In this document: positions 43,075-52,411 of the stretch, one piece after another
Numbering within the stretch: the stretch's first letter is position 1
Layout: each line of letters opens with the position of its first letter
Assembly (NCBI GenBank): GCA_937873515.1
Contig: CALMYB010000006.1
Location: 327,086 to 391,085, forward strand
From: an uncultured Acidobacteriota bacterium
GTDB taxonomy: Bacteria > Acidobacteriota > Blastocatellia > Pyrinomonadales > Pyrinomonadaceae
Direction: 5' to 3'
Length of the DNA stretch: 64,000 bases
Position numbers and translations under genes: made by a program
The notes under the pieces: model-generated
What the model saw: only the letters and a program-made list of their open reading frames with translations
Told to the model about the DNA's origin: nothing
Databases searched by the model: none

Positions 43075-45267
43075 TTACTTCTCGATTATCTTTACGCTCA
43101 AGATCTTGTCGCCGCGGACGATGCTGTCAACAACGTCCATTCCCGTACCCTTTACACGCCCAAATACTGTGTAGCCGCCATCGAGATGCGGTTGCGGCGA
43201 ATGCGTTGCAAACCATTGTGAGCCGCCGGTATCCTTACCGGAAAGCGCCATCCCGATCGCACCGCGGTCGTACGGCTGCATGTTGATCTCGCAGCGGATC
43301 GACCAACCCGGGCCGCCATTGCCGTCACCGCGAGGGTCGCCATCCTGCATTACGAAATTTGCGACTACGCGATGGACCGCGAGACCATTGAAATAGCCGC
43401 GGTTTGCAAGCTTGATGAAATTATCGACCGTAAGCGGAGCATCTTCGCCTAGAAGCTCGATCTCGAAGACGCCTTTCTCCGTCGTTAGGACCGCGACCGC
43501 AGAACCATTCTTGCGCGACTGCGCTCGAATATAGTCTTCTCGGCTATTCAATATCTGGCCGAGCTCGGTGCCCGTTGAGGATGAATGCAGCTGAACCTCG
43601 TCGAGGTGTTTTTCGCGAGCGTTCTTTAGAAACGCTGCGAGCTTTTCATCCTTCTCAAAATCCTTGTCGCTCAAGAGATCAAAGCCTTTCTTTCGGACAA
43701 GATAATCGGGCGATGAAAGTGCGAGTGAGAATGTTGGGATCGCGGCTTTCTTGTCGATCTTTGCCAAGGCGTCGAGTATTGCAAGTTGTGCATCGTCCTC
43801 GTGCTTGTCGGAAGAGAGTGCAGCTCCAAACGCCCTCTCAAGTGCCGTAAAGCTCCTTTCCGATTTTGGCAGATCCGCGAGTGCACTCGCCGAAGCGACG
43901 CGTACAAAGACGTCCGGATTATCAAGCAAGCCGAGCAGCTTTTCTTCGAGACCATCAACCTTCAACGCGGCCATCGCTCCGAGGCCATCCGGCAAAGCCT
44001 TTGCCATTTCGATCTTGTAGGAGGTTTCGGTCCGGGAGTTCAAGTCCGCTAGGAAGGTCATCAACGCCTTTCTCGCGGCGCTGATGGCGGCTTCGTTCTT
44101 TGTGTCGGCGATTGCGGAAAGCCCGGCGAAATGGGCGGACGCTGCCCAAAAATCCGAGAATGCTTCGTCAGGAACGTTCTCGGCAACATAAATCTCCGGA
44201 GCCACGTGCGCAAAAGCGATCTCCGTTTCGGACGAGCGGTAATGATCGAACTCTCTAAATGCCCGCAGGAATTTTAATGCGCCTTCGTCAGCCGCAGCTT
44301 CAAAGATACGGCCGATGGCGGTCGCAAGTTCGAGAAGTTCGGTCGTTTCGTCAGGCCGGCCAAGACGGCGTGAGACAAGGCCCTTATCGATCGCCGTCTT
44401 CAGCAGGGCATTTGCGCGTTCGACCAGCTTTTGTCCTGCCGCTTTGTCCTTCAATGAAGCGAGAGACCTTACCGCCGAGATCCTTACGCGGCTGTCTTTG
44501 TCACTTGCGGCAACAGAAACGAGCAGGTCGATCGCCTCTTTTGCACCTGCGGCACCAAGGGCTCTTGCGGCATTGGCTCGGGCTATCGGATCCGGTTCGG
44601 TCTTCACGAGCTCGATGAGCTTTGCGTTGGCGTTCTTTGCGCGAAGCCTGGTCAAAGTGTTGCCGGCATCTGCCCGAACCCTTGCATCGGTGTCGTCCAA
44701 AAACTTGGACGCGATAGCATCTGCACCATCGGGCCGCGTTCGTATCAGAGCTGTCAGCCCAAGAAGGACAGTCTCGCGATCGCGTTTCTTTGCTTTCGCC
44801 AATTCAGCGTTCAACGACGCCTTGACGGCATCTTTGATCTTGGCGGAGCTGTCTGCCTTAGGGTTTGCGGCGGCGATCTTGCCGAGGGCTTCGAGAAGGC
44901 GAGCTTTTACGGCAGCAGCAGTTTCCTTCGTCATCGCCGCGAGTAAGGTTTCAGCGGCGTCGGAAGATTCGATCTCGCCGAGAGCGAAGGCGGCATTCAG
45001 CCGAACCTTCTCGTCCTTGTCGGACAGCAGCTTTGTGAGTGCGGGAATCGCATCTTTACGGCCTATTCGTCCGGCCGCGAGTGCAGCACGCGCGCGGACA
45101 GCGGCGCTCTTCGAGCCGAGAAATTTTACAATGTCGGAATTGAAGGATCGTGCGTCTTCGGCGTACAGGATCCTGATGCCCGTCTGAAGAGGCACTTGCG
45201 CGGCAGCGGCCGCCGCGAACATTGCCGTCAACACTATCGCCGCAGAAAAGGTCGTGATGTTTTGCAT
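43075..45267 (-). CDS. Exported HEAT-repeat/cyclophilin fusion
   Basis: 730 residues: signal peptide (MQNITTFSAAIVLTAMFAAA), about ten HEAT-type repeats between residues 40 and 560 (for example RARAALAAGRIGRKDAIPAL and RLNAAFALGEIESSDAAETL), and a cyclophilin-type peptidyl-prolyl isomerase at about 590-730 (TVDNFIKLANRGYFNGLAVH, RVVANFVMQDGDPRGDGNGG, GGSQWFATHSPQPHLDGGYT). The HEAT solenoid would present clients to the isomerase in the periplasm. This architecture recurs in Acidobacteriota and Bacteroidota. The OsmC gene ends 8 bp upstream. Confidence 0.92.
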   Translation of the reverse strand: MQNITTFSAAIVLTAMFAAAAAAQVPLQTGIRILYAEDARSFNSDIVKFLGSKSAAVRARAALAAGRIGRKDAIPALTKLLSDKDEKVRLNAAFALGEIESSDAAETLLAAMTKETAAAVKARLLEALGKIAAANPKADSSAKIKDAVKASLNAELAKAKKRDRETVLLGLTALIRTRPDGADAIASKFLDDTDARVRADAGNTLTRLRAKNANAKLIELVKTEPDPIARANAARALGAAGAKEAIDLLVSVAASDKDSRVRISAVRSLASLKDKAAGQKLVERANALLKTAIDKGLVSRRLGRPDETTELLELATAIGRIFEAAADEGALKFLRAFREFDHYRSSETEIAFAHVAPEIYVAENVPDEAFSDFWAASAHFAGLSAIADTKNEAAISAARKALMTFLADLNSRTETSYKIEMAKALPDGLGAMAALKVDGLEEKLLGLLDNPDVFVRVASASALADLPKSERSFTALERAFGAALSSDKHEDDAQLAILDALAKIDKKAAIPTFSLALSSPDYLVRKKGFDLLSDKDFEKDEKLAAFLKNAREKHLDEVQLHSSSTGTELGQILNSREDYIRAQSRKNGSAVAVLTTEKGVFEIELLGEDAPLTVDNFIKLANRGYFNGLAVHRVVANFVMQDGDPRGDGNGGPGWSIRCEINMQPYDRGAIGMALSGKDTGGSQWFATHSPQPHLDGGYTVFGRVKGTGMDVVDSIVRGDKILSVKIIEK

Positions 45268-45274
45268 CTTGTTG

Positions 45275-45706
45275 CTAATCCTTACTGTCCTCGATGATCT
45301 CGTAGCTCGTCGTGATCGTCGCTGTCGGCTTTACCGAGGCAGCGACCGAGCAGTAGGTCTCGTCCGAGAGCCTGATCGCGTCTTCTACCGCCTTCGCTGA
45401 AATGCCGCGTCCGCGCACGATATGGGTTATATGGAACGCAGTGAATTTCCGCGGATGTTCTTCGGCGCGCGTACCCGAAATCCGCACGTCGTAAGATGTT
45501 ACGTCTTGCCGTTTCTTTGCAAGAATTGATTGAACGTCGATGGCCGTACACCCGGCGACTGCCACAAGGAGGAGCTCGATCGGCGTCGGAGCCGAGTGCC
45601 TATCTCCTTTAGAATCCATTAGTTGAGGCAGCCCGCTCGGGGTCGTGCCCAAAAAATAGTCATCACCGATATACCGGACGACCGCTTCCGAAGTATTCTG
45701 TGCCAT
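45275..45706 (-). CDS. OsmC-family peroxidase-like protein (YhfA type)
   Basis: A 143-residue protein with the two redox cysteines in LLVAVAGCTAIDVQSILAKK and SDETYCSVAASVKPTATITT. It belongs to the OsmC/Ohr superfamily, which reduces hydroperoxides; the YhfA-like branch has uncertain substrates. It precedes the HEAT-cyclophilin gene by 7 bp and lies 3 kb from the PerR-peroxiredoxin unit. Confidence 0.9.
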   Translation of the reverse strand: MAQNTSEAVVRYIGDDYFLGTTPSGLPQLMDSKGDRHSAPTPIELLLVAVAGCTAIDVQSILAKKRQDVTSYDVRISGTRAEEHPRKFTAFHITHIVRGRGISAKAVEDAIRLSDETYCSVAASVKPTATITTSYEIIEDSKD

Positions 45707-45854
45707 AGTTCGGTAATTCTAGCATTATTTCGCGAGCGAGAGAGATTACAACTCTTGGCACGAAAAATGCTTCATAACGATCGGGCGAGAGTGTCTTGTT
45801 GAGCACGTGTCGCCCAAATTCGCATAAAATTGGCAAGAGAAAAGGTACGGCACG

Positions 45855-47474
45855 ATGAAAACTTTACGATTCCATCTAGCAGCATTTTTTGTCGCGATGA
45901 TCGCCATCGCAGGTGTTACGACGGCGGACGCGCAGCGACGCAGCGAACGTGAGATCCGCGATGCGGTCAGGAGCCTGGCGACAAAGGTCGATAATTTTGA
46001 TTACGACCTTCGCTATCAGCTGAACTCGGCTTCGGTGAACACGACGGTCGTTTCCGAGGTTGGGCAAGACATCAGCGAGCTGAAAGATTCGATAAGGGAT
46101 TTTCGCAATAATTTCGACAAGAAGCGCGAGAACCGCGACGACATTCGCCCGATCGTCGATGCCGCCAAACGCGTCGAGCAATTTCTGATCGCAAACCAGC
46201 AGAACAACCGTCTGATGGAAGACTGGAGCGACATCAAAGCTCAGATCGACCAGCTTGCCGCGAATTACGGCGTTACGAACAATTGGTCGGTGACCGGCAG
46301 TTCGAACGGCGATGATGACTATAATACGCCAGCGAACAATTTCCCGTCGTCCGGAAATTCAGTCGTGGTCGGCCTTTCCGGCACGTATGATCTCGATCTG
46401 CAAAGAAGCGAGCGCATCGATGACATCGTTGCGCGCACTAACGCGGGTGCAAATGATCGTGAAGAATTGAAGGACAAACTCACTGCTCCGGCGCAGATCG
46501 CCCTCGACATTCGCGGCAACAACGTTACGCTTGCGACCTCGAATGCGACGCCGGTCTCGTTCCTTGCTGACGGCCGCGAAACGACCGAGACCGACGCACA
46601 AGGCCGTACGATCCGAATGCGTGCAGCGTTGTCGGGCGATAAGCTCACCGTTTCGAGCCTTGGCGGCGATACGGACTATACGATCACGTTCGAGACCTCC
46701 CGCAACGGCCAGGAACTTCGTGTTCTACGCCGCATCACGACGAGCTATCTGAATCAGACGGTTTTTGCCGAAAGCGTTTACAACAAGACCGATCAGGTCG
46801 CACGCCTCGGCATCGACACGGGGAACTACGGCAATAACGGAGGTTATTCCGACAACGACAATAGCAGCGGAAACACCGGTTACGGCAATAATCCGCCGAA
46901 TACCGGAACGCCGCGAACAGGCCGTTTTATCGTGCCGAACGGGACGGCGATCACGGGCGTGCTGGAGAACGACATCAATACGAAAGTGTCGCAAAATAAC
47001 GACCGCTTTCGCATGACGGTGCAGTCGCCGAACGAGTTTCGCGGTGCGGTGGTCGAAGGTTACATTTCGGGCGTCGGCCGTTCGGGACGTGTAAGCGGCC
47101 GATCGAACATTACATTCAATTTCGAGAAGATCACGCTGCGGAACGGCGAGGTTTACGATTTCGCCGGCACACTTTCGTCCATACGCGACCAGAACGGTAA
47201 GGACGTTAAGATCGATACGGAAGGCACTGCGAAAGGTGACAGCCAGACGAAAGAGAGCGTCAAACGCGGTGGAATCGGTGCGGGAATCGGTGCAGTGATC
47301 GGCGCGATCGCCGGCGGCGTTAAAGGCGCTGTGATCGGCGCCGTAATAGGCGGCGGTGCCGGTGCGGGTTCGGTCGTTCTGCAGGGAAGGGACGACATAC
47401 AGCTGATGAAAGGCTCGACGATCTCGGTCGTTGCGTCCTCTCCGATCCAGAGAGATGCGCAGTCGCCAAGATAA
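45855..47474 (+). CDS. Exported protein with C-terminal glycine zipper
   Basis: 539 residues. Signal peptide (LRFHLAAFFVAMIAIAGVTT), helical N-domain at about 28-140 (REIRDAVRSLATKVDNFDYD), a central beta domain at about 170-310, a low-complexity N/G/S linker (GNYGNNGGYSDNDNSSGNTG), a further beta domain (RGAVVEGYISGVGRSGRVSG), and a glycine zipper (GGIGAGIGAVIGAIAGGVKG, AVIGAVIGGGAGAG) likely to insert into or span a membrane. The combination is typical of outer-membrane or periplasmic structural proteins in Acidobacteriota; function unknown. It ends at a terminator. Confidence 0.8.
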   Translation: MKTLRFHLAAFFVAMIAIAGVTTADAQRRSEREIRDAVRSLATKVDNFDYDLRYQLNSASVNTTVVSEVGQDISELKDSIRDFRNNFDKKRENRDDIRPIVDAAKRVEQFLIANQQNNRLMEDWSDIKAQIDQLAANYGVTNNWSVTGSSNGDDDYNTPANNFPSSGNSVVVGLSGTYDLDLQRSERIDDIVARTNAGANDREELKDKLTAPAQIALDIRGNNVTLATSNATPVSFLADGRETTETDAQGRTIRMRAALSGDKLTVSSLGGDTDYTITFETSRNGQELRVLRRITTSYLNQTVFAESVYNKTDQVARLGIDTGNYGNNGGYSDNDNSSGNTGYGNNPPNTGTPRTGRFIVPNGTAITGVLENDINTKVSQNNDRFRMTVQSPNEFRGAVVEGYISGVGRSGRVSGRSNITFNFEKITLRNGEVYDFAGTLSSIRDQNGKDVKIDTEGTAKGDSQTKESVKRGGIGAGIGAVIGAIAGGVKGAVIGAVIGGGAGAGSVVLQGRDDIQLMKGSTISVVASSPIQRDAQSPR

Positions 47475-47503
47475 CTAGCTCTTCGCTCCGATCGGCAAAG
47501 GCA

Positions 47504-47543
47504 GGCTGTCAGCTATCAGTGAGTAGCTGGCAGCTTTTCTTTA
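47504..47543 (+). terminator. Intrinsic terminator after the glycine-zipper gene
   Basis: Stem GGCTGTCAGCTA / TAGCTGGCAGCT (one G-T pair plus one end mismatch) with an 8-base loop, followed by TTTTCTTTA. Confidence 0.8.
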
Positions 47544-47561
47544 TGTTCTAATCCTGAAAGT

Positions 47562-48359
47562 ATGCAGCTTCCGGAAGAGATCGAATCTTATCGCGACAGA
47601 AAATGGCACCGCGAGGACTCTCTGCGTATCGGAACCGCCGCCGAAGTCGAGCAGATGGTCGAGGATCTCGGCCTTTGTCTCGGGATGACCGACGTACGGA
47701 AGCGTCTCCCGTCAGTTTACATCGCGGTCTGCGCGCGACGAGATGCGCATATGCCTCGCAACGTGCAAAAGGATCCCGAAGCGAGCACGACTTGGGTCTT
47801 AAAAGATGAGGTCATCGCACGCGGACGGGTCTATTACGGCAAGATCTACAAAGGCCATTCTATGTTTCTGGCTCCGAGGATGATCCCGGTTTTCAATGCA
47901 CTGTGGGGATGCTCAAAAAAAGGCGAGAGCGGTATTCTTTCCGCGAATGCACGGCTTGTCCTGAAGGTTCTGCGAAAGGAGTTCGAACTTGCGACGTCTG
48001 ATCTAAGAGATGCGACCGGCCTTGCGCGTCCCGACCTGACAAAGGCACTCGACGAACTGCAAAAACGAATGAAGGTCGTGCCGCAAGAGGTTGTTTATGC
48101 TCCAAAATTCACCTACATCTGGACCTTGAGCGAAGCTCGTTTTCCAAAGGAAATGGCGAAGAAGTTGATGCGTGAGACGGCAGTTCGCGAACTCGCTCGA
48201 ACGTATCTAAAAATGTGCGGAATGACCTTGGTAGGCGAACTCGCAGGCAAATTCGGCCTTTCGAGAAAGGAAGCCGGGAAAGCCAATCACGAACTTGTTG
48301 ACGAAGGCTTCGCCGAGCGTATCGAGAAAGGTGTCTATCGCCTCACACGCCTGAAGTAG
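47562..48359 (+). CDS. AlkZ-related winged-helix protein
   Basis: A 265-residue protein. N-terminal YRDRKWHREDSLRIGTAAEV, a central domain with KDEVIARGRVYYGKIYKGHS, and tandem winged-helix-like segments (LKVLRKEFELATSDLRDATG; LVGELAGKFGLSRKEAGKAN). The pattern resembles the HTH_42/AlkZ-related group of putative DNA glycosylase or DNA-binding proteins, but it lacks the full AlkZ length (~400). The assignment rests on overall pattern and is moderate. Confidence 0.5.
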   Translation: MQLPEEIESYRDRKWHREDSLRIGTAAEVEQMVEDLGLCLGMTDVRKRLPSVYIAVCARRDAHMPRNVQKDPEASTTWVLKDEVIARGRVYYGKIYKGHSMFLAPRMIPVFNALWGCSKKGESGILSANARLVLKVLRKEFELATSDLRDATGLARPDLTKALDELQKRMKVVPQEVVYAPKFTYIWTLSEARFPKEMAKKLMRETAVRELARTYLKMCGMTLVGELAGKFGLSRKEAGKANHELVDEGFAERIEKGVYRLTRLK

Positions 48360-48429
48360 AAACGCTCAAATCTGTGGTGAAACAACCAATCTTGATCTAG
48401 CTCATCTAAGCCTTTGTAAGGAATAGATT

Positions 48430-49221
48430 ATGCGAAAGCAAGAAATTGATATTCAGGCTATGCGGGTTGCGAAGCCGTGTTCTGCGGCCTGGGAAGAGAT
48501 GACAGGCGACGAGCGTTCGCGAATGTGCTCGCAATGTTCGATACGCGTTTACAACATCGAAGAGATGACCGCGTCAGAGGTGCGTGACTTTGTCTTTACC
48601 AACGAAGGACGCACGTGCATACGCCTTCACCGGCGTGCCGACGGCACCGTAATAACAAGGGACTGCCCGAAGGCCCTTAGCAAGATGCGAAGAGGTATCC
48701 TTAGATTCGCGTTTGCGACAGTTGCAAGCATACTTGGCTTCTTCTCTATTTCGTTCGGACAAAAAGGACGACCGGATCCGACAAGGCTAGTTCCGGGCTC
48801 AACTGTCGAGCAAACTTGTCCGACCGACCCAGAGAAAGATATCGCTATCCAAGGCGTGGTGATGGACACTCACGGGGCATCGATTCCCGGTGTAAAGATA
48901 TCGGTCGTTCAAGTGGATGGTAAGAACGAGAAGAAAATCGCTCGGGCTCTTCTTTCCGATACGAATGGCAAGTATATTTTTCCAGTTCTTCCTGATGGAG
49001 AATATCGGCTTAAGGCAGAAAAGGATGGCTTTCGAACAATTAAGATCGAACACCTTTCGGTTCAGACGGGCTGTATTCTAAATATTGATATGCGGTTCGA
49101 GGTTTCTAGCGATGTTGTAACCGTTGGCATCTTCTTGCCGAACGACAACTCGATCGACCCTACATCAAGCTCGGTTGATACTACGATCACCCGTGAGATG
49201 ATCGAAAGACTGCCGCATTAG
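48430..49221 (+). CDS. Membrane-anchored Cys-domain/carboxypeptidase-regulatory protein
   Basis: 263 residues. Residues 1-80 form a Cys-rich domain (KPCSAAWEEMTGDERSRMCS, QCSIRVYNIEEMTASEVRDF, then GRTCIRLHRRADGTVITRDC). A membrane helix follows at about 88-108 (LRFAFATVASILGFFSISFG), then a carboxypeptidase-regulatory beta sandwich at about 138-225 (IQGVVMDTHGASIPGVKISV). Probably N-terminus inside and C-terminus outside. The Cys domain shares the C-x(n)-W ... CxxC-x3-VY pattern with the two proteins at 61.7-62.9 kb. Likely zinc or redox, inferred. Confidence 0.75.
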   Translation: MRKQEIDIQAMRVAKPCSAAWEEMTGDERSRMCSQCSIRVYNIEEMTASEVRDFVFTNEGRTCIRLHRRADGTVITRDCPKALSKMRRGILRFAFATVASILGFFSISFGQKGRPDPTRLVPGSTVEQTCPTDPEKDIAIQGVVMDTHGASIPGVKISVVQVDGKNEKKIARALLSDTNGKYIFPVLPDGEYRLKAEKDGFRTIKIEHLSVQTGCILNIDMRFEVSSDVVTVGIFLPNDNSIDPTSSSVDTTITREMIERLPH

Positions 49222-49260
49222 ATAATGGATCGACCAATCTTTTGAGCAGGACCAAATGCA

Positions 49261-49296
49261 AATGTCGCCGGCCTTCAAAGAAGAACCGGCGACATT
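49261..49296. terminator. Bidirectional stem-loop between convergent genes
   Basis: Perfect 11-bp stem AATGTCGCCGG / CCGGCGACATT with a 14-base loop, placed between the convergent stops at 49221 and 49319. T-tract is weak on both sides. Confidence 0.65.
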
Positions 49297-49318
49297 CATT
49301 TCGGCACTAACAGTCTTG

Positions 49319-51229
49319 TTAGAACTGCGGTTGTTTCAGGATCGCGGCCACGGCGTTGAAGCGAGCGGTGTCGGCAGCATTCTTTGAAGCTGCGGCAGCC
49401 TTCTCAACGATCGCGATAGACTTCGCAAGACCCTTGGCTTTCTTTGATTTTTCAGCCTTGTCGAGAGCTTTCCTTACAGAAGCAGCGTCTTTCGCTGAGA
49501 TCGAACTATCGCGTTCTAGCTGGTCGAGATACGCTTTTGCGACGACCGGCTTATTCGCCCAGACGATACGCTGTTGATTCTGTACGTTCCATTCAGGAAG
49601 GTGGACAGACTTCGCCGCGTCGATCTCGTTCTGCGTAAGGAACTTCGTTGGCGTCAGCTCAAAGACGTCCAGGCCGCGTGCGATCTCCGATCCGTAGATC
49701 CTGCCGTTGTACCAATACGTGGACCAATAGCCGCCGAGAACCAGCGTTTTTGGATCGACCGGGCCGCGGTCAAAATACGCGATCTCGAAAGGCTTCGACG
49801 CATCGGTGAAGTCCATGATCGAGACACCGCCCTGATACCACGCCTGCACCTTGATGTCGCGTCCCGGAACGGGAACGAGCGAACCGTTGTGGGCCACGCA
49901 GTTCTCTTGCTCGGTTTGTGCGGCGGGCATCTTGTAGTAGCTCTGGAATTTCAGCTTGTTATCGACGAGATCGAAGATCGCATCAGCACCCCAGACGTTC
50001 GGATCGGTCGCTCGGCATCGGGCGCCCATTCCGCCTCCCCATTCATCAGTGAAGACGACCTTCTTACCGTCATTCGAGAACGCGGCCGAGTGCCAATAGG
50101 CATAGTTCGGGTCGTTCACAGCGTCGATACGTTTCGGATTGGCGGGGTCGCGAATGTCGAGGAGAAGACCGTTGCCCGAACACGCACCGGCCGCGAGGCC
50201 GATCTCAGGATAGACCGTGATGTCGTGGCACTGGTCGCTGAATTCCGCTTTGCCCTTGTTCGCATGCGAACCGCCATCGCTAAGTCCGTTGTATGCGCCT
50301 GTTCGCGGGTCGATAAAGACACGCGGGCTCGCAACGATCTTTGCATCCTGCGGAGCAGCGACAGGAACCTTGATCACGTCAATGCGGAACAGTGCCGTAT
50401 TCGGATCCTTTGCCGGGTCACCGCCCGAACATCCTGCCATCTCTTCGTCCTGACGAACGAATGACGTTCCGGAAACATAGACATAAATGTTGGCCGGATC
50501 CTTCGGATCCGGAACAAGCGTGTGCGTGTGCGAACCGCGGCAGGTTTGGATCGCTGCTACCTGCTTAGGAGCCTTAACGTCCGAGATATCAAAAATTCGC
50601 ACTCCCCGAAAACGCTCTTTATTTGCCGCGGGCAAGCCCGGAGTTGTCGGCGGCGGAAAGCCTTGTTCGCCGCAATCAAGGCGGCCGTTCGGCATCTCGA
50701 CCGACATAAATAGCAGATTCTTAAAGACCGAAACATCGCCCTGACCGCCGGGACACGGCATCGAGGTAACAAGTTCGGCCTTCGCGGGATCGGCGATGTT
50801 ATAGATGTTCACGCCGTAGAAATTTCCGAGGAATAGATAGTTGCCCTGAAAAGCAATGTCGGAATTCGCAAATGCGAGTGGAGCGAAAGACATCTTCAAC
50901 GCTTCGGGTATCTTTGCATCGGCCGGAATACCGAGAGAGGTCAACGCCTTTGCGACCATCGGGCTGTTCGGGTCGGTCCCGACGTCAAATGCATTGGGCT
51001 TCTTGAGCAACAGCAAATGCTTCATTCCCAATGCGGCCTCGGCGGCATCAAAGACGCCGGGTTTCAGATGAGCACGCGGGTCATCGGCATTCGAGCCTGT
51101 CATTCCGGGCGGGAGAGCCGGAGGTGCCTGCGGCGGGCCTTGTGCGAACGCAGCCGCCGCAAATCCGATCGACATGAACGCCAAAACGGCGATCGATAGA
51201 AGTAAATTCGATAAGTTTCGGGTCTTCAT
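49319..51229 (-). CDS. Exported LVIVD-repeat beta-propeller protein
   Basis: 636 residues from ATG 51229 with a signal peptide (RNLSNLLLSIAVLAFMSIGF). LVIVD-type propeller repeats are visible (FQGNYLFLGNFYGVNIYNIA; FRGVRIFDISDVKAPKQVAA; GGVSIMDFTDASKPFEIAYF), with several paired cysteines and many histidines (CRGSHTHTLVPDP, SDQCHDITVYPEI). A C-terminal helical tail (ISAKDAASVRKALDKAEKSK) is separate. The preceding DUF305 gene ends 7 bp upstream, so they are one transcript. Function unknown; surface or periplasmic. Confidence 0.88.
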   Translation of the reverse strand: MKTRNLSNLLLSIAVLAFMSIGFAAAAFAQGPPQAPPALPPGMTGSNADDPRAHLKPGVFDAAEAALGMKHLLLLKKPNAFDVGTDPNSPMVAKALTSLGIPADAKIPEALKMSFAPLAFANSDIAFQGNYLFLGNFYGVNIYNIADPAKAELVTSMPCPGGQGDVSVFKNLLFMSVEMPNGRLDCGEQGFPPPTTPGLPAANKERFRGVRIFDISDVKAPKQVAAIQTCRGSHTHTLVPDPKDPANIYVYVSGTSFVRQDEEMAGCSGGDPAKDPNTALFRIDVIKVPVAAPQDAKIVASPRVFIDPRTGAYNGLSDGGSHANKGKAEFSDQCHDITVYPEIGLAAGACSGNGLLLDIRDPANPKRIDAVNDPNYAYWHSAAFSNDGKKVVFTDEWGGGMGARCRATDPNVWGADAIFDLVDNKLKFQSYYKMPAAQTEQENCVAHNGSLVPVPGRDIKVQAWYQGGVSIMDFTDASKPFEIAYFDRGPVDPKTLVLGGYWSTYWYNGRIYGSEIARGLDVFELTPTKFLTQNEIDAAKSVHLPEWNVQNQQRIVWANKPVVAKAYLDQLERDSSISAKDAASVRKALDKAEKSKKAKGLAKSIAIVEKAAAASKNAADTARFNAVAAILKQPQF

Positions 51230-51236
51230 TTTTTTA

Positions 51237-51929
51237 CTATTTCTCTCCCAACATTTTCTCCATAATTCGGATCTCGGCTCGTTGGCCGCTGTCAACGTCT
51301 GTCGCAAAGTTAAAAAGTTCGGCGTCCTGACCGCTTCCCGGAGTGTCAAAGAGCTCTTTGACCATCGTTAACGCTCCGCCGTGGTGCTGTATCATTCCCG
51401 TTAAGAAAAGCCGGTCGAACTCGGCGCCGCTTGACGCCTTAAGGGCCGCCATCTGCTCGGGCGTGAGCATTCCGGGCATCATCATGCTATGGCCCATCTT
51501 ATGCCCGCTGTGGTCCATACCTTCCATGCCGCTCATATCCATACCGGCCATCTTCATTTCCGCCGGTTGTCCGCGTGCTGCAAGCCAGCGTTTCATAAAG
51601 TTCATCTCGTCGGACTGCGATTGGCTAATGCGGGCTCCCAAACGGCGAAGGTCTGCATTGGTCGTTCGTCCTTCCATCAAGGCCACCATTTCGACCGCCT
51701 GAGCATGGTGATGGATCATGCCCTGCATGAATTCAACGTCTTTTTTAGAAATAGGCGGCGGCAGCGGCCGAGTATCCGCCGGCAAGATGGTGCTCGGTTG
51801 TCCCGGCGCACCCGGACGCACCACCACAGGCCCTTGCTGCGCGAAAACGGGCGAACCGAACACTGCCAAAGCCAAAATACCCAACAGCAAAGACACCTTT
51901 GCCCTAAAACTTTTGAACGGAATTGCCAT
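51237..51929 (-). CDS. Exported DUF305 protein
   Basis: About 230 residues from ATG 51929 (MAIPFKSFRAKVSLLLGILA), signal peptide then a Pro-rich spacer. The DUF305 four-helix domain carries both characteristic motifs, FMQGMIHHHAQAVEMVALME and FLTGMIQHHGGALTMVKELF, separated by a Met/His-rich insert (MKMAGMDMSGMEGMDHSGHK). DUF305 proteins are ferritin-like and often accompany copper-resistance genes; the Met/His insert suggests Cu(I) binding. It is the first gene of a two-gene unit with the LVIVD protein. Confidence 0.9.
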   Translation of the reverse strand: MAIPFKSFRAKVSLLLGILALAVFGSPVFAQQGPVVVRPGAPGQPSTILPADTRPLPPPISKKDVEFMQGMIHHHAQAVEMVALMEGRTTNADLRRLGARISQSQSDEMNFMKRWLAARGQPAEMKMAGMDMSGMEGMDHSGHKMGHSMMMPGMLTPEQMAALKASSGAEFDRLFLTGMIQHHGGALTMVKELFDTPGSGQDAELFNFATDVDSGQRAEIRIMEKMLGEK

Positions 51930-51995
51930 AAGTCTATTTTGCGACTTTAGCACAGATACGCGCGAATTGATGAGAAAGTTCCCCGGGTGCGAATT

Positions 51996-52404
51996 TACCG
52001 CAGATAAACGCAAATGAACGCAGATCAAGCAAAGTGGCCACGAAGATAGATCTCATCAATATCGGAATGCTCGGGTGGTTACGCAAAAGAATGTTCGTTC
52101 GACTGCATATTTGCGTTTATCTGCGTCCATTTGCGGTTAGATATTCTGAAGATATTCGGATTGATAAATACGTTTGACCTTTACTCGCGGGTGGCCGAAA
52201 TTTATCAGCAGGCAGAGCGGCAGTTTGGTCGCATGCAAATAATTTAGGCACTGCGCTTTACGCAAATAAACGCAGATAGATCGAAAAAAGGGACTGGTAA
52301 ATGTGTGCCTCAAAACTAGGTCGGTAAAGCCTTACAAACTCAGGTTAAATTTCAAAAGCTGGCCCATTTCTATTTGCGTTCATCTGCGTTTATCTGCGGT
52401 CGAA
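51996..52404. repeat. Two inverted-repeat units of the CGCAGATAAACGCA family
   Basis: Unit 1 (about 51996-52140) opens TACCGCAGATAAACGCAAAT and closes ATTTGCGTTTATCTGCGTCC. Unit 2 (about 52255-52404) opens CGCAAATAAACGCAGATAGA and closes TTTGCGTTCATCTGCGTTTA. Both occupy the 480-bp gap between the DUF305 and E1 genes. They are variants of the CCACAGAT units at 4562-4783, with CGC for CAC. No gene lies in this gap. Confidence 0.75.
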
Positions 52405-52411
52405 CTCAACC

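Noticed and set aside
44315..45187. 290-codon plus-strand frame opposite the HEAT repeats
   Set aside because: Ala/Ser/Arg-rich mirror of the HEAT-repeat gene.
49574..50464. 296-codon plus-strand frame opposite the LVIVD gene
   Set aside because: Shadow of a confident exported protein; no start signal.
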